A DNA stretch of 27,042 bases from Desulfobacterales bacterium (GCA_022013615.1 JAKLQB010000130.1:1-27042); one strand, 5' to 3'. Shown: positions 16,224 through 25,141, numbered from the stretch's first letter. Program-made: numbers and translations. The notes: a model not told the origin generated them from the letters alone.

Positions 16224-17609
16224 ATGCCAGAAGGAATACTCTGCAACAAGAAACCCGTAGAGACCAAAGAAGAACTCCAGGCGATCCTATATGACGGGCG
16301 CGGGCAAAGGTATTACGAAGAAATGAATCAACTGGAGGTTGATCGAACTGCATTATGGGCAACGCTCCAGAAGACGTGCAAATCCCGCATGCGGACATGG
16401 CTTGAAATATGTGCCCATTGTGGAATGTGTGCTGATAGCTGCTACCTCTATACTGTAAACAACAAGGACCCTAAACAGGTTCCAGCTTACAAGATACAAT
16501 CGACCCTAGGTGAAATGGTAAAGCGAAAAGGAGATGTTGACAATGCCTTTATGCAGATGGTTATGGACACTGCATGGTCCAAGTGCACGTGCTGCAATCG
16601 ATGCGGGATGTACTGTCCCCATGGTATCGACATGGGGATAATGTTTGGCTATGTTAGGGGCCTTTGTTTTTCTCAGGGCTTTGTACCCTGGGAATTGAAG
16701 ATCGGTTCCGGCATGCACAGGATTTACAGGGCCCAGATGGATGTTACTACCGAAGATTGGGTGGAAACCTGTAAATGGATGGAAGAAGAACAAGAAGATG
16801 ACTGGCCTGTGTTGAAGATTCCCATCGACAAGGAAGGTGCTGATATAATGTACACCTGTAATGCACGGGAACCAAAACACTATCCCTATGACATAGCTGA
16901 AGCTGCAATCTTGTTCCATATTGCGGGTGAAGATTGGACTGTCCCCAGCGTTGGATGGGAGGAAACGAGTCTTGCAATGTTTGCAGGCGATTGGGCAGCA
17001 TGTAAGCTCCAGGTCGAGACTGTTTACGATGCTATGGAAAGGTTAAAACCCAAGAGGATGGTTGGAACTGAATGTGGCCATGCATTCAGGGCTACGGTGC
17101 TGGAAGGTCCTTACTGGGCCGGTAGGAAGGATGGAAAGCCCCCTGTCGAAAGTATTCACTATGTTGAATGGGTCGCAGAAGCTTTAAGAACAGGGAAACT
17201 TAAAATAGACCCTGCCAAAAAGATAAAGGAGCCTGTTACGTACCAGGATTCATGCAATTACATAAGGAATGCAGGCCTCGGTGACATTGCAAGGGAAATC
17301 ATGGGCTATATTGCTGAAGATTTTAGAGAAATGACACCATGTCGTGAGCATAATTTCTGTTGCGGCGGCGGCGGAGGACTTAACGGTATCGGGCGATATC
17401 GTGAACAGCGGAACATCGGTCTTAAAATGAAGCGTGACCAGATATTAGCCACGGAAGCAAATCTTGTTGTTTCACCTTGTCACAACTGCTGGGACGCAAT
17501 TAGAGATATGGAAGAAATATACAATATAGACATTAAATGGTCTTTTTTGAAACCTCTTCTCATCAGCATGGTGGAAGTACCTGAACATCTAAAGGCAAAA
17601 GATGAATAA
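16224..17609 (+). CDS. hmcF: HmcF, cytoplasmic iron-sulfur protein with CCG domains
   Basis: 461 aa. Two ferredoxin-type cluster motifs ([14 protein letters not shown] at residues 63-76 and [14 protein letters not shown] near 114-127) are followed by a C-terminal CCG-type (HdrD/DsrK-like) region with [23 protein letters not shown] and SPCHNCW. This is the HdrD/DsrK architecture, in which the CCG domain holds a non-cubane or catalytic Fe-S cluster for disulfide/trisulfide chemistry; in HmcF the acceptor is not known. The ATG at 16224 follows AAGGAGT. The last codons overlap the next gene by 8 bp. Confidence 0.93.
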   Translation: MPEGILCNKKPVETKEELQAILYDGRGQRYYEEMNQLEVDRTALWATLQKTCKSRMRTWLEICAHCGMCADSCYLYTVNNKDPKQVPAYKIQSTLGEMVKRKGDVDNAFMQMVMDTAWSKCTCCNRCGMYCPHGIDMGIMFGYVRGLCFSQGFVPWELKIGSGMHRIYRAQMDVTTEDWVETCKWMEEEQEDDWPVLKIPIDKEGADIMYTCNAREPKHYPYDIAEAAILFHIAGEDWTVPSVGWEETSLAMFAGDWAACKLQVETVYDAMERLKPKRMVGTECGHAFRATVLEGPYWAGRKDGKPPVESIHYVEWVAEALRTGKLKIDPAKKIKEPVTYQDSCNYIRNAGLGDIAREIMGYIAEDFREMTPCREHNFCCGGGGGLNGIGRYREQRNIGLKMKRDQILATEANLVVSPCHNCWDAIRDMEEIYNIDIKWSFLKPLLISMVEVPEHLKAKDE

Positions 17610-18138
17610 TATCACTCTGATGCGAGACGGTTCAATTGTTCAAAACGGGGAAACCGTAGAATCGGTCCTACTGATGTTCCTGGGCTTCAAGGTGGATCTT
17701 GAAAAAGGATACACTTTAAGAAGTTGGTTTCAGATGCTTGGAAAGTATTCATTGCTTGCAAGTTTGAATGCCTTTCTCCCAACATCTATTGAACAATACC
17801 TGGCATGCCCTGCGAACGGATGTTGCTTTGATGGCTTCGATCACCTTGAGTTCAATAAAACAGTTGAAATGATTGGTTTTCCAGGAAACCCGCGTTTAGA
17901 AATTTACAACTCTTTTCATGGGATCAAAAGCCATAAAACGTTTGCACTAAAATCCGTCCGAATGGAAAATATCCTAGACATGTCGGTTCGACTTGGAAAG
18001 TTAAAGCACGTGGTTTTTGGAGACAAGGTGGATATTTTCGAATTTGATACTGTATTCAGCCTGTTTGAATTTATTGATGGGATTGCTTGGGAACTGAGTT
18101 TTCATGGTAGTCCCAAGCAGTGTGAAATAGGGAGGTGA
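17602..18138 (+). CDS. Unrecognised 178-aa protein translationally coupled to hmcF
   Basis: I do not recognise the family. The start ATG lies inside the 3' end of hmcF (8-bp overlap), so it is made together with the Hmc complex. The protein is soluble and of mixed alpha/beta character, with a Cys group near the middle (LACPANGCC, Cys69, Cys74, Cys75) that could bind a metal or cluster, and one Cys near the end (Cys174). No signal peptide or membrane helix is present. It is not part of the hmcABCDEF set of Desulfovibrio vulgaris, where receiver and Rrf2 genes follow hmcF. The universal stress protein begins 3 bp after its stop. A role as assembly factor, soluble electron acceptor or regulator of HmcF is possible but unproven. 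Confidence 0.75.
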   Translation: MNNITLMRDGSIVQNGETVESVLLMFLGFKVDLEKGYTLRSWFQMLGKYSLLASLNAFLPTSIEQYLACPANGCCFDGFDHLEFNKTVEMIGFPGNPRLEIYNSFHGIKSHKTFALKSVRMENILDMSVRLGKLKHVVFGDKVDIFEFDTVFSLFEFIDGIAWELSFHGSPKQCEIGR

Positions 18139-18141
18139 TAT

Positions 18142-19068
18142 ATGTTTGAAAAAATTTTGTTTGCCACGACAGCTTCACCCACCTGTGATGATGCGGCGAA
18201 AGTGGCTTTTAATCTGTCATTGAAGTACGAATCGGAGAAGTTATACGTATTTCATGCCCTTGGAGTTCCCACACGCGGTTTCAGTCCCTTTGTAAAGGAC
18301 GTCAGGACCGGTGAAACGGAACAAGGTGATCCGGATTATATTCAGTGGGTAAAGGAGGAGATGAAGAATACCTATGCCAAGCTAATAGATACCGTTGAAA
18401 ACTGTGAGCTTGAAACCACGGTCGGTGTACCCCATACGGAAATTCTGAGGATGGCGCGTAAAAAAGACGTGGAACTCATTGTGATGGGCGCCCACACTAG
18501 GCAGGAAGATATAGGGGCGACGCGCTACAGGAGTGTTGCGGGGATGACAATGCAGAAGGTTGCAAAGGCAGCACGTTGTCCTGTTCTAATAATAAGCAGG
18601 CCATGTACCACATGCTTTAAGTTATTTTCCCATATCATATTCGGAACCGATTTCTCCAAGGCGTCAGACTCGGCCTTTCTGTTTGCATATAAGGCTGCCA
18701 AAGATGTAGGGGCCAGACTTTACCTCTTCCACTCTTGCGATATCAGTTCCCTTCAGGCGGGTAAGGTACCGGGACAAGCAGAGATAGAAGAAAAGATAAA
18801 AGAGGCCAGGCGAAAAATGGAACAGAAGTATGTATCTAAAATGGGCGACTTCGACAATTATGAAATAGAGATATGGGAAGGAATACCATATGTTGAAATC
18901 TTGAAGTTCGCACGGGAAAAGCAAGCTGATCTCATTGTCATGGCTCACCACACCAGGGAAATCGATCCGGATGAAGCGGAACTCGGGAGCACAGTGGAAC
19001 AGGTCGTTTTGCGTTCAGCATGTCCGGTTGCAAGCGTGAATCATCCTGACAAAGTGGCCAGTCCTTAA
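18142..19068 (+). CDS. Tandem-domain universal stress protein
   Basis: 308 aa with two UspA domains. The first starts FEKILFATTASPTCDDAAKV and ends with LIVMGAHTRQED...PVLIIS. The second starts HIIFGTDFSKASDSAFLFA and ends DLIVMAHHTRE...LGSTVEQVVLRSACPV. The second domain has the fuller nucleotide-binding signature (small residue, then G-S-T-V-E). Such proteins are cytoplasmic ATP- or AMP-binding stress factors. It follows the unrecognised gene by 3 bp with GGGAGGTGAT ahead of the ATG, so it belongs to the hmc transcript and probably responds to the same redox or energy state. Confidence 0.9.
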   Translation: MFEKILFATTASPTCDDAAKVAFNLSLKYESEKLYVFHALGVPTRGFSPFVKDVRTGETEQGDPDYIQWVKEEMKNTYAKLIDTVENCELETTVGVPHTEILRMARKKDVELIVMGAHTRQEDIGATRYRSVAGMTMQKVAKAARCPVLIISRPCTTCFKLFSHIIFGTDFSKASDSAFLFAYKAAKDVGARLYLFHSCDISSLQAGKVPGQAEIEEKIKEARRKMEQKYVSKMGDFDNYEIEIWEGIPYVEILKFAREKQADLIVMAHHTREIDPDEAELGSTVEQVVLRSACPVASVNHPDKVASP

Positions 19069-19113
19069 ATAAATAGCCTCAAGAATTGCAAGTAACTGCC
19101 ATGGAGCCCTCAA

Positions 19114-19518
19114 GTGAAAGAGAAGAAGATTCTGGTAGTAGATGATGATTTGCATATGAGAATCTTCATATCCATCGTGCTTGAGACAAGCGGATACAAG
19201 GCTATAGTTACTAAGGATGGAAAAGAGGGCATCCGGGAGGCAAAGGAGGCCGCTCCTGCTCTTATCATCCTTGATCTGATGATGCCAAGGGAAGGTGGAG
19301 TTCTGATGTATCGGCAGCTTAAGGTAGACAAGAATCTGAAAGATATCCCGGTTATTATACTTTCGGGTGTCGAGAGCAGGGCATTCTCCCATTCCTTGAA
19401 GATGTTGAATATGGGACAGGATGACCCCATACCCGAACCAGAAGCTTACATGGAAAAGCCTCCCAAGGCCGAAGAATTGGTCAATATAATCGAAACACTC
19501 CTTAAAGATACAAATTGA
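19114..19518 (+). CDS. Stand-alone response-regulator receiver
   Basis: 134 aa from a GTG at 19114 (GGAG about 8 bp upstream). Receiver features: VVDDD, phospho-acceptor Asp in LIILDLMMPREGG, Ser in ILSGVESR and Lys in YMEKPPKAEEL. Between the last two there is an insert (about 20 residues, DDPIPEPEAYMEKPP at its end) seen in a group of deltaproteobacterial receivers. No output domain follows, so it acts by protein contact or as a phosphate relay. In Desulfovibrio the hmc operon likewise carries a receiver gene (rrf1) downstream of hmcF, so this may be its counterpart; orthology is not established. Confidence 0.88.
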   Translation: MKEKKILVVDDDLHMRIFISIVLETSGYKAIVTKDGKEGIREAKEAAPALIILDLMMPREGGVLMYRQLKVDKNLKDIPVIILSGVESRAFSHSLKMLNMGQDDPIPEPEAYMEKPPKAEELVNIIETLLKDTN

Positions 19519-19587
19519 TGAATGCAAGGCATTGCATCAATTTTGATAAACATGCATATCATCCCAAAGCTGAAAGAGAGGTGTGTT

Positions 19588-19956
19588 ATGGCAAAAAAAA
19601 TTCTGGTCATGGACGATGACCCTACTACCGTTGATTACCTTGTAGACCTGTTTAATGATAATGGGTATGAGACATGTTTCGCATATAACGCTGCGGAAGG
19701 GTTTGAAGCATTGAAGAATGAGAAGCCGGACTTGATAACGTTAGATCTTGATATGCCCAAAGTAGCGGGGCCATTGTTTTACATTAGGTATACAAAAATC
19801 CAGGAATTCAAGGATATCCCGGTAATTGTTATCAGTGGATTGCATGTGCCCCACCGTTCCATAAAAAAGGTCGTGGCAGCGCTTGAAAAACCGATTGATC
19901 GGGAAGAACTTTTGGCGATAGTAAGGAATACCATAGGTGAGGGATCGTCAGATTAA
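19588..19956 (+). CDS. Stand-alone response-regulator receiver (second)
   Basis: 122 aa from the ATG at 19588, preceded by AAGAGAGG; an upstream ATG at 19522 lacks a ribosome site and would add 22 unrelated residues. Receiver residues are visible: VMDDDPTTV, Asp in LITLDLDMPKVAG, Ser in VISGLHVP and Lys in AALEKPIDREEL. It is more divergent than the preceding receiver. It lies 69 bp after that gene and 83 bp before a receiver-kinase gene, all on the same strand. It has no output domain. Confidence 0.85.
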   Translation: MAKKILVMDDDPTTVDYLVDLFNDNGYETCFAYNAAEGFEALKNEKPDLITLDLDMPKVAGPLFYIRYTKIQEFKDIPVIVISGLHVPHRSIKKVVAALEKPIDREELLAIVRNTIGEGSSD

Positions 19957-20039
19957 AAACACAAAATAAAATTCCTGATCGTCATTTTTAGATTGCCTTA
20001 GTTCTTATTGCGAGACATTTCATTACAAGACAGACAATT

Positions 20040-22004
20040 ATGGACAAGAAGATATTGTTGGTGGATGATGAAGAAGATATCCGCGATGTTCTGGATATAT
20101 CGCTATCTGACCTCGGTTACAAAGTGTTTACGGCAAAAAATGGTGAAGAAGCCTTCCAGATTTTCAGAAATGTTAACCCTCCTATAGTCCTCACCGATAT
20201 ACGAATGCCCATCATGGACGGTATAGAACTCCTCCAGAAGATTAAAAAGGAAAACACTGACACAGAAGTGATTATGTTTACCGGCCACGGTGATATGGAC
20301 CTTGCCATAAAGAGTCTCAAGTATGAAGCAACCGATTTTATTACTAAGCCCATAAATGACGAAATCCTGGGATTTGCTTTAGAGAGAGCGCATGAAAGAA
20401 TTTCCATGAGGCAGAGAATAAGGGAGTATACTGAAAATCTCGAAGAGATGGTGCGTGAAAAGTCAGCAAGGCTTGTAGAGGTCGAAAGATTGATTGCTGT
20501 GGGACAGGTCATCGAAGGTCTATCCTCTGCAACGAGAAATATTGTAGAGGACTTTGAAGGTGGCATTACATATTTCAATGAGCTGCCCTGCCTTGTCTCT
20601 ATACACAACCGTGACCTTAAGGTTGTTGCCACTAATCAGCTTTACAAAGAGAGACTGGGAGACAAGATAGGGTGTAATAGTTGGGATGCATATAAGGAAG
20701 GGGCAGGGCGAAGTGCAAAATGCCCTGTTGGTAAAACATTTCACACGGGAAAGGGTCAGCGGAGCAAGGAGACAATCCAAGACGTAAATGGCAGAGAGGT
20801 TCCTGTTATTGTGCATACCGCACCAATCAGAAGCGGGGAAAGTGATGTCGAATTGGTCCTTGAGATATCTGCTGATATTACGGAAATGAATCGTCTCCAA
20901 GAGGAACTGCGTACCACCCAGCAAAGATACCAGCAACTCTTTGATGAAGTGCCTTGCTATATTTCCGTCCAGGATGGAAAGCTCAGGCTTGTGGCTACTA
21001 ACAGACAATTCAAAGAAGATTTCGGCGATGAAATAGGATCGTACTGTTACAATGTTTACAAACATAGAAATGAACCATGTCCCGACTGTCCGGTTGTAAA
21101 AACCTTCGAGAGTGGAAAATCACAGCAGTCAGAAACGGTAGTGACATCCAAAACTGGCGAGCAATACAACGTTCTCACCTGGACAGCTCCTATACGGAAA
21201 GCTGATGGAGAGGTCACACAGGTTATGGAGATGTCTACCAACATAACCCAGATTCGAAGGCTACAGGATCATTTGTCATCATTAGGTCTTCTGATTGGTT
21301 CCATCTCTCACGGAATAAAGGGAATAATGACAGGTTTAGACGGTGGAATGTATTGGCTCGACACAGGCATAGAAAAAGGGAACCAGGAACGGATCGAAAA
21401 AGGTTGGGATGTTATAAAACTTATGGTCGACCGTCTCAAGAATATGGTTCTTAACTTGCTTTATTACGCAAAGGAGCGGGACCTGAATTGGGAACGGACC
21501 GATGTTCTAAGCTTAGCCAAGGATGTGGCCTCTACTGTTGAACCGAAAATAAAAGGTTATTCTATCGAATTTATTCATGATTTCGACCGGTCTATAGGAA
21601 AATTTGAGGTAGACACCAGCGTTGTCTCTTCAGCACTGATAAATATCCTTGAAAATGCTATGGATGCATGTATAGAAGATAAATCAAAAAAATCCCATAA
21701 GATCATCTTCAGTGTAACGCAGGATAAAGATCACATTGTTTTCGATATACATGACAATGGTATGGGCATGGATAGAGAGACAAGGGAAAACATATTTACT
21801 CTTTTCTTCTCATCAAAAGGAAGCAAGGGAACAGGTCTTGGCCTTTTTGTCTCCAATAAGATAATCCAGGAGCACGGAGGATCAATAAGGGCGGATTCCA
21901 CTCCTGGCCAAGGATCACACTTCAATATTAGACTGCCAAAGGTCCTCCCGGATATACTCAAAAGCAAGGTCAACAAGAAGGCTCAAAGCTTAACTATTGA
22001 ATAA
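20040..22004 (+). CDS. Receiver-PAS-PAS-histidine kinase hybrid protein
   Basis: 654 aa, cytoplasmic. The receiver (residues 4-124) has Asp53 in LTDIRMPIMDG. A coiled linker (EMVREKSARLVEVERL) follows, then PAS1 (about 175-285) and PAS2 (about 300-405). PAS2 has the Cys pattern YCYNVY...EPCPDCPVVKTF (Cys336, Cys347, Cys350); PAS1 keeps only part of it (GCNSWDAY...AKCPVGKTF). The kinase core has the H-box SISHGIKGIMTGL with His424, N-box ILENAMDA, DNGMGMD and GTGLGLFVSNK. The receiver is nearly the same as that of the 9067 protein, and the H-boxes share the SHxIK form, so the two are paralogues, one with PAS domains inserted. No output domain is present. The ribosome site is weak. It closes the signalling group behind the hmc operon. 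Confidence 0.92.
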   Translation: MDKKILLVDDEEDIRDVLDISLSDLGYKVFTAKNGEEAFQIFRNVNPPIVLTDIRMPIMDGIELLQKIKKENTDTEVIMFTGHGDMDLAIKSLKYEATDFITKPINDEILGFALERAHERISMRQRIREYTENLEEMVREKSARLVEVERLIAVGQVIEGLSSATRNIVEDFEGGITYFNELPCLVSIHNRDLKVVATNQLYKERLGDKIGCNSWDAYKEGAGRSAKCPVGKTFHTGKGQRSKETIQDVNGREVPVIVHTAPIRSGESDVELVLEISADITEMNRLQEELRTTQQRYQQLFDEVPCYISVQDGKLRLVATNRQFKEDFGDEIGSYCYNVYKHRNEPCPDCPVVKTFESGKSQQSETVVTSKTGEQYNVLTWTAPIRKADGEVTQVMEMSTNITQIRRLQDHLSSLGLLIGSISHGIKGIMTGLDGGMYWLDTGIEKGNQERIEKGWDVIKLMVDRLKNMVLNLLYYAKERDLNWERTDVLSLAKDVASTVEPKIKGYSIEFIHDFDRSIGKFEVDTSVVSSALINILENAMDACIEDKSKKSHKIIFSVTQDKDHIVFDIHDNGMGMDRETRENIFTLFFSSKGSKGTGLGLFVSNKIIQEHGGSIRADSTPGQGSHFNIRLPKVLPDILKSKVNKKAQSLTIE

Positions 22005-22150
22005 CGAATTTGAAATTACAAGGTAGACTTTATTCTTAGAGCCCTTCATAAAAAATATCTTGGCGCTTTATACGGATAATTTCCAATATACTCATAGGAT
22101 TTTAAGCTGCCCTTTAGTTACCGGGGGACGCCCTTAAAATACTAAGATAA
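22005..22150. other. Intergenic region with a possible transposon-end hairpin
   Basis: No gene. The stretch GGGGGACGCCCTTAAAAT (22123-22140) resembles the GGGACG-CCC type hairpin ends that accompany Y1 (IS200/REP-associated) transposases in related bacteria. It lies directly beyond the 3' end of the decayed transposase, where such an end is expected. Confidence 0.35.
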
Positions 22151-22423
22151 TCAGTCAATCAGTTGATACATATTCTCTCGTGCAATAGCCGCTCCCCTTT
22201 CCACAGCATACCCTACGCCTGGAACACTGCTTCCCAGATGCCTGGCCAGATCCTTGAGAGACATACCCAGTTCCCGGACAGCCTAAAAACAAAGAAGACT
22301 TCTGGCTTTGACCTTTTTTTGCTGCTTGCTTTTTACATAAATCTCATCCGGGACCATTTCGTATATTTCAGCAACTCGCCCAGTAATCCGATTCAGGTCA
22401 TAGCCTCGACGTATTAATTCATA
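22151..22423 (-). pseudogene. Decayed C-terminus of an IS200/REP-associated (Y1) transposase
   Basis: On the minus strand a frame of about 90 codons reads ELIRRGYDLNRITGRVAE, VKARSLLCF, then a TAG (22283-22285), then AVRELGMSLKDLARHLG, and GYAVERGAAIARENMY before a TGA at 22151. This is the C-terminal DNA-binding (DnaA/HTH-like) tail common to Y1 transposases of Desulfobacterota, where the position of the TAG normally holds an aromatic residue such as Trp (TGG to TAG). The catalytic N-terminal part with HUH and Tyr is absent. It is thus a truncated, nonsense-mutated remnant. It lies between the kinase and xdhC, both intact. Confidence 0.7.
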
Positions 22424-22433
22424 TTAGCTTCCG

Positions 22434-23552
22434 TTAGACCTTCACGGTTATGTCCAGAACAGGGAGTTTAATGTTATTACCCTCGGCGTTTTCGGCCCTT
22501 ACTCTGATAAGCTGAGCTACGATACTGATGGCGATCTCTGCTGGGGTTTCAGAATGGATGTCGATGCCGATGGGCGCGTAGACCCGATTGAGAAGTTGCC
22601 TTTTTATCCCTTGATCTATTAAGCCTTTATAAAGGAGAGCGATCTTCCTCTTGCTCCCGATCATGCCGATGTATCCTGCCTCGGTTCGGACTGCCTGTTC
22701 TAGGACCTCTCCATCGCAAAGGTGTCCGCGCGTCACAATCACTAAATAGGACTGTGGGTCGATTTGTAATTTATCGAATACCATGTCAAAGGGCTCCACA
22801 AGGACTGTATCTGCCTCTGGAAAGCGTTCTCGATTAGCGAACATGGGTCTATCATCGATGACAACGACTCTAAATTCTGCCATTTTGCCAAGGAGTGAAA
22901 GAGCCTGGGCAATATGGCCAGCTCCAAAAATGTATAGAGTTGGGTCCATTTGGATCGGCTCAAGAAGAATATCCATAGACTGGCCATCGGTTCGCCTAAA
23001 GGCTTGGAGTTTTAAACGTTTCAGGGGATTTTCTGCACACCAGTGCCATATCTGGTCCTCAACAGCCTCTCCTTCTGACAAGAACCCCCATTTCTCTCCT
23101 CCCATTCCAAAGAGGATCTTGGAACCCAGAGGCTGGATTGCAGCATCTCCCCTTGAAACAACTGAGGCAAGGATGCCCCTTTCACCTTGTCCCTGCATTT
23201 CTTTTATCTTCTGATATAAGTCGAGGTGACTTCCTTCTGCGCTCTGAAGTGGCTCTATGAGAATGTCCACTGTCCCTCCGCAGATAAGCCCGCTGTCAAC
23301 CATACTCTCATCGTCAAGCTTGAAACTCATCACTGAGTTTGTCGAATGTGTTATTGAATCGATTGCTTCTTGCCATACTGCAGCCTCAAGGCATCCTCCT
23401 CCCACAGACCCGATGGTAGGGCTGTCCTTTGGCACAAGGAACTTTGCACTCTGCTTTCTTGGTGATGAGCCCATCACCTGGATAATGGTGGCCAGGGCTG
23501 CTGAGGTGCCTGAGCTTAACGCTCTTACGATCTCCGAATAGATATCTTTCAT
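22434..23552 (-). CDS. xdhC: XdhC/CoxI family molybdoenzyme maturation protein
   Basis: 372 aa from the ATG at 23552; a GTG at 23609 would add 19 residues but has no ribosome site, and the family normally starts MKDIY. N-terminal XdhC domain: AALATIIQVMGSSPRK, SVGGGCLEA and GLICGGTVDILIEPL. C-terminal Rossmann domain: LYIFGAGHIAQAL, VVIDDRP, VIVTRGHLCDGEVL and YIGMIGSKRK. These proteins bind and sulfurate the molybdenum cofactor before insertion into xanthine-dehydrogenase-type hydroxylases; others act on selenium-dependent enzymes. No hydroxylase gene is visible in the window. It is the last gene of a minus-strand operon, 92 bp after the GAF gene. Confidence 0.9.
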   Translation of the reverse strand: MKDIYSEIVRALSSGTSAALATIIQVMGSSPRKQSAKFLVPKDSPTIGSVGGGCLEAAVWQEAIDSITHSTNSVMSFKLDDESMVDSGLICGGTVDILIEPLQSAEGSHLDLYQKIKEMQGQGERGILASVVSRGDAAIQPLGSKILFGMGGEKWGFLSEGEAVEDQIWHWCAENPLKRLKLQAFRRTDGQSMDILLEPIQMDPTLYIFGAGHIAQALSLLGKMAEFRVVVIDDRPMFANRERFPEADTVLVEPFDMVFDKLQIDPQSYLVIVTRGHLCDGEVLEQAVRTEAGYIGMIGSKRKIALLYKGLIDQGIKRQLLNRVYAPIGIDIHSETPAEIAISIVAQLIRVRAENAEGNNIKLPVLDITVKV

Positions 23553-23644
23553 ACCTTTTTCCAACTTGAATCGCAAAATGCACTCAGATGCTGACGGAAC
23601 AGAATTCACTCGACGTAGAGGTGGAGGTATTTCTTAAAAGGCCA

Positions 23645-24217
23645 CTATCCTTTCTTCGAGCCTGGAAGTAAAACCGCGGGTAAGGCCATATTAATCACTT
23701 CATTGATAGATTGAATCGCATTGAGGAGCCGGGTATATGTCAGGACAAGCCCTACGTTCTCGGCAAGCAGGTGCAGGGAATCAAGGTCTTGATCAGAGAT
23801 ATGCCATACATCATGATGATAGAGCCTCAAGGCACCCAGAACTTCGTTCAAAAAAACAATGGGAACGGAAGCAATGGCAGCTATTCCCTCTTTCTTTGCC
23901 TCTTCAGGGTATTGAATATTTTCGTCTTTACTCACATCGGCCACAATCACCGGGTTTCCCTTGAGGTTAGCGGCAAGGCTCTTGTCGGCTGCAACAGGTC
24001 CTTTGGTCAAATACTTTGGGCTCAGACCAAAACTGGCCAGGATTTCCAGCTCGTTTGTCTCAGGATCCAGAATAAATATGGCACAACCCTTAATATCCAA
24101 GGCCGCAACTAATAATTGTGCTAAGTGATTGGTCATAATGTCAAGATTGTCGGATTGGCCGATAGCCTTGGTAACCGCCTTAAATGTTTCAATGGTTATT
24201 CTCTCTTCAGTACTCAT
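23645..24217 (-). CDS. GAF-domain protein
   Basis: 190 aa. One GAF domain covers most of the protein: DNLDIMTNHLAQLLVAAL, then CAIFILDPETNELEILASFG, VIVADVSKD, IASVPIVFLNEVLGALRLYH and a closing helix DLDSLHLLAENVGLVL. GAF domains bind small ligands (nucleotides, heme, NO or others) and usually sit in signalling proteins; here it stands alone with a short helical tail and no kinase, cyclase or DNA-binding part. The ATG follows AAGGAGACG. It lies 46 bp behind the USP-like gene in the same operon. Confidence 0.85.
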   Translation of the reverse strand: MSTEERITIETFKAVTKAIGQSDNLDIMTNHLAQLLVAALDIKGCAIFILDPETNELEILASFGLSPKYLTKGPVAADKSLAANLKGNPVIVADVSKDENIQYPEEAKKEGIAAIASVPIVFLNEVLGALRLYHHDVWHISDQDLDSLHLLAENVGLVLTYTRLLNAIQSINEVINMALPAVLLPGSKKG

Positions 24218-24263
24218 TTATCGTCTCCTTAATCGGAATGGTAAATCGTATGTCTGACGCTCC

Positions 24264-24728
24264 TTACACAGCGATGCAAACTGTTATGTCTTTTAGGACG
24301 GATAAAACTTTGTTATGTACACTGCGAGTAAACAGCCGAGTCGTTTTACCCGGTTGGCGACTTAATACGATGACCCTATAGCGACCTTTGGCCGCGGTTT
24401 CGATAATTTCATCACCGATGGGTTTCACTCTCTTTTTGAAGATATAGTCGATTTGTTCATCTGAAAAACCATTTTCCAATAGAAATCCCTTGGTTGACTT
24501 GAGCCCGGCTTCCTTCTCTCTGAGTTCCGCTGCGAGCGAGACCATGCCCCCTCTCATTTTGGCTAACACGGGGCTCTCCTTAATATCAAGCTCTGGTATA
24601 GTGGTGTAAGTGTTAAACAAGGTGATTCTGGCATCCTTTTGTTTGGCAAAAGTTTTGATAACGAAATCCAGAGCCTTTTCGTCATAGGTGGTGAAGTTAT
24701 AGGGCAGCAAAATTCTTGGTGTGACCAT
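24264..24728 (-). CDS. Universal stress protein-like
   Basis: 154 aa from the ATG at 24728, which AAAGGAGAG precedes at good spacing; an upstream start at 24749 lacks one. The fold is UspA-like: RILLPYNFTTYDEKALDFVIK at the N-terminus, then ARITLFNTYT, a middle helix rich in charged residues, RYRVIVLSRQPGKTTRLF and VLKDITVCIAV at the end. The usual GxxG-9x-GS/T ATP motif is not clear, so it may bind nucleotide weakly or not at all. It is the first gene of the usp-GAF-xdhC operon, whose promoter carries the palindromic operator at 24879-24895. Confidence 0.72.
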   Translation of the reverse strand: MVTPRILLPYNFTTYDEKALDFVIKTFAKQKDARITLFNTYTTIPELDIKESPVLAKMRGGMVSLAAELREKEAGLKSTKGFLLENGFSDEQIDYIFKKRVKPIGDEIIETAAKGRYRVIVLSRQPGKTTRLFTRSVHNKVLSVLKDITVCIAV

Positions 24729-24868
24729 CACGCTCTCCTTTACCCACATTGAGGGTTTTGTATCCAGTTACTTTCTTACCATCCTCTTGAATGAGGAAAC
24801 TAAAATCCTTCATTGCTCATCGCTGATCTTATGATCTTTATCGTCACACTGTGCAAGTGAAATTCTTG

Positions 24869-24905
24869 TTGACTACTGATACCACATTGTAGTACTTATG
24901 TCAAG
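24869..24905. promoter_or_regulatory. Bidirectional promoter with a palindromic operator
   Basis: On the minus strand TTGACA (complement of 24900-24905), a 17-bp spacer and TATCAG form a promoter toward the usp-GAF-xdhC operon. On the plus strand TTGACT (24869-24874) sits at nearly the mirror position, pointing toward the PP-loop gene. Between them is ATACCAC-ATT-GTAGTAC (24879-24895), related to the sites at 4612-4647 and 26329-26345. The usp leader would be about 140 nt. The rest of 24750-25141 is AT-rich with no gene seen. Confidence 0.62.
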
Positions 24906-25141
24906 TATATTTTCAATCTAAAAACTTGGTAACGTTCAAAAGTGTTCGCATGGGGAATAATTCATAATTTTATCGTGAGTTTTTTACTTTAAATAAATCG
25001 GCTGAAAGAAAGTATATATGCAATGAAAAATTATGAAAGACTCAATCTTATTGAGAGCCTAACATTACCACTGCTCTAAACCTGTTATTATCTCGATTAC
25101 CTATAGGGTACTTTTCCAGTACAAAGAGATGTCTCAGGTGT

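Noticed and set aside
19522..19587. Upstream ATG extension of the second stand-alone receiver
   Set aside because: The extra 22 residues are unlike a receiver N-terminus, and the ribosome site fits the ATG at 19588.
22163..22417. Plus-strand 84-codon frame
   Set aside because: It is the antisense shadow of the decayed transposase tail, with no ribosome site.
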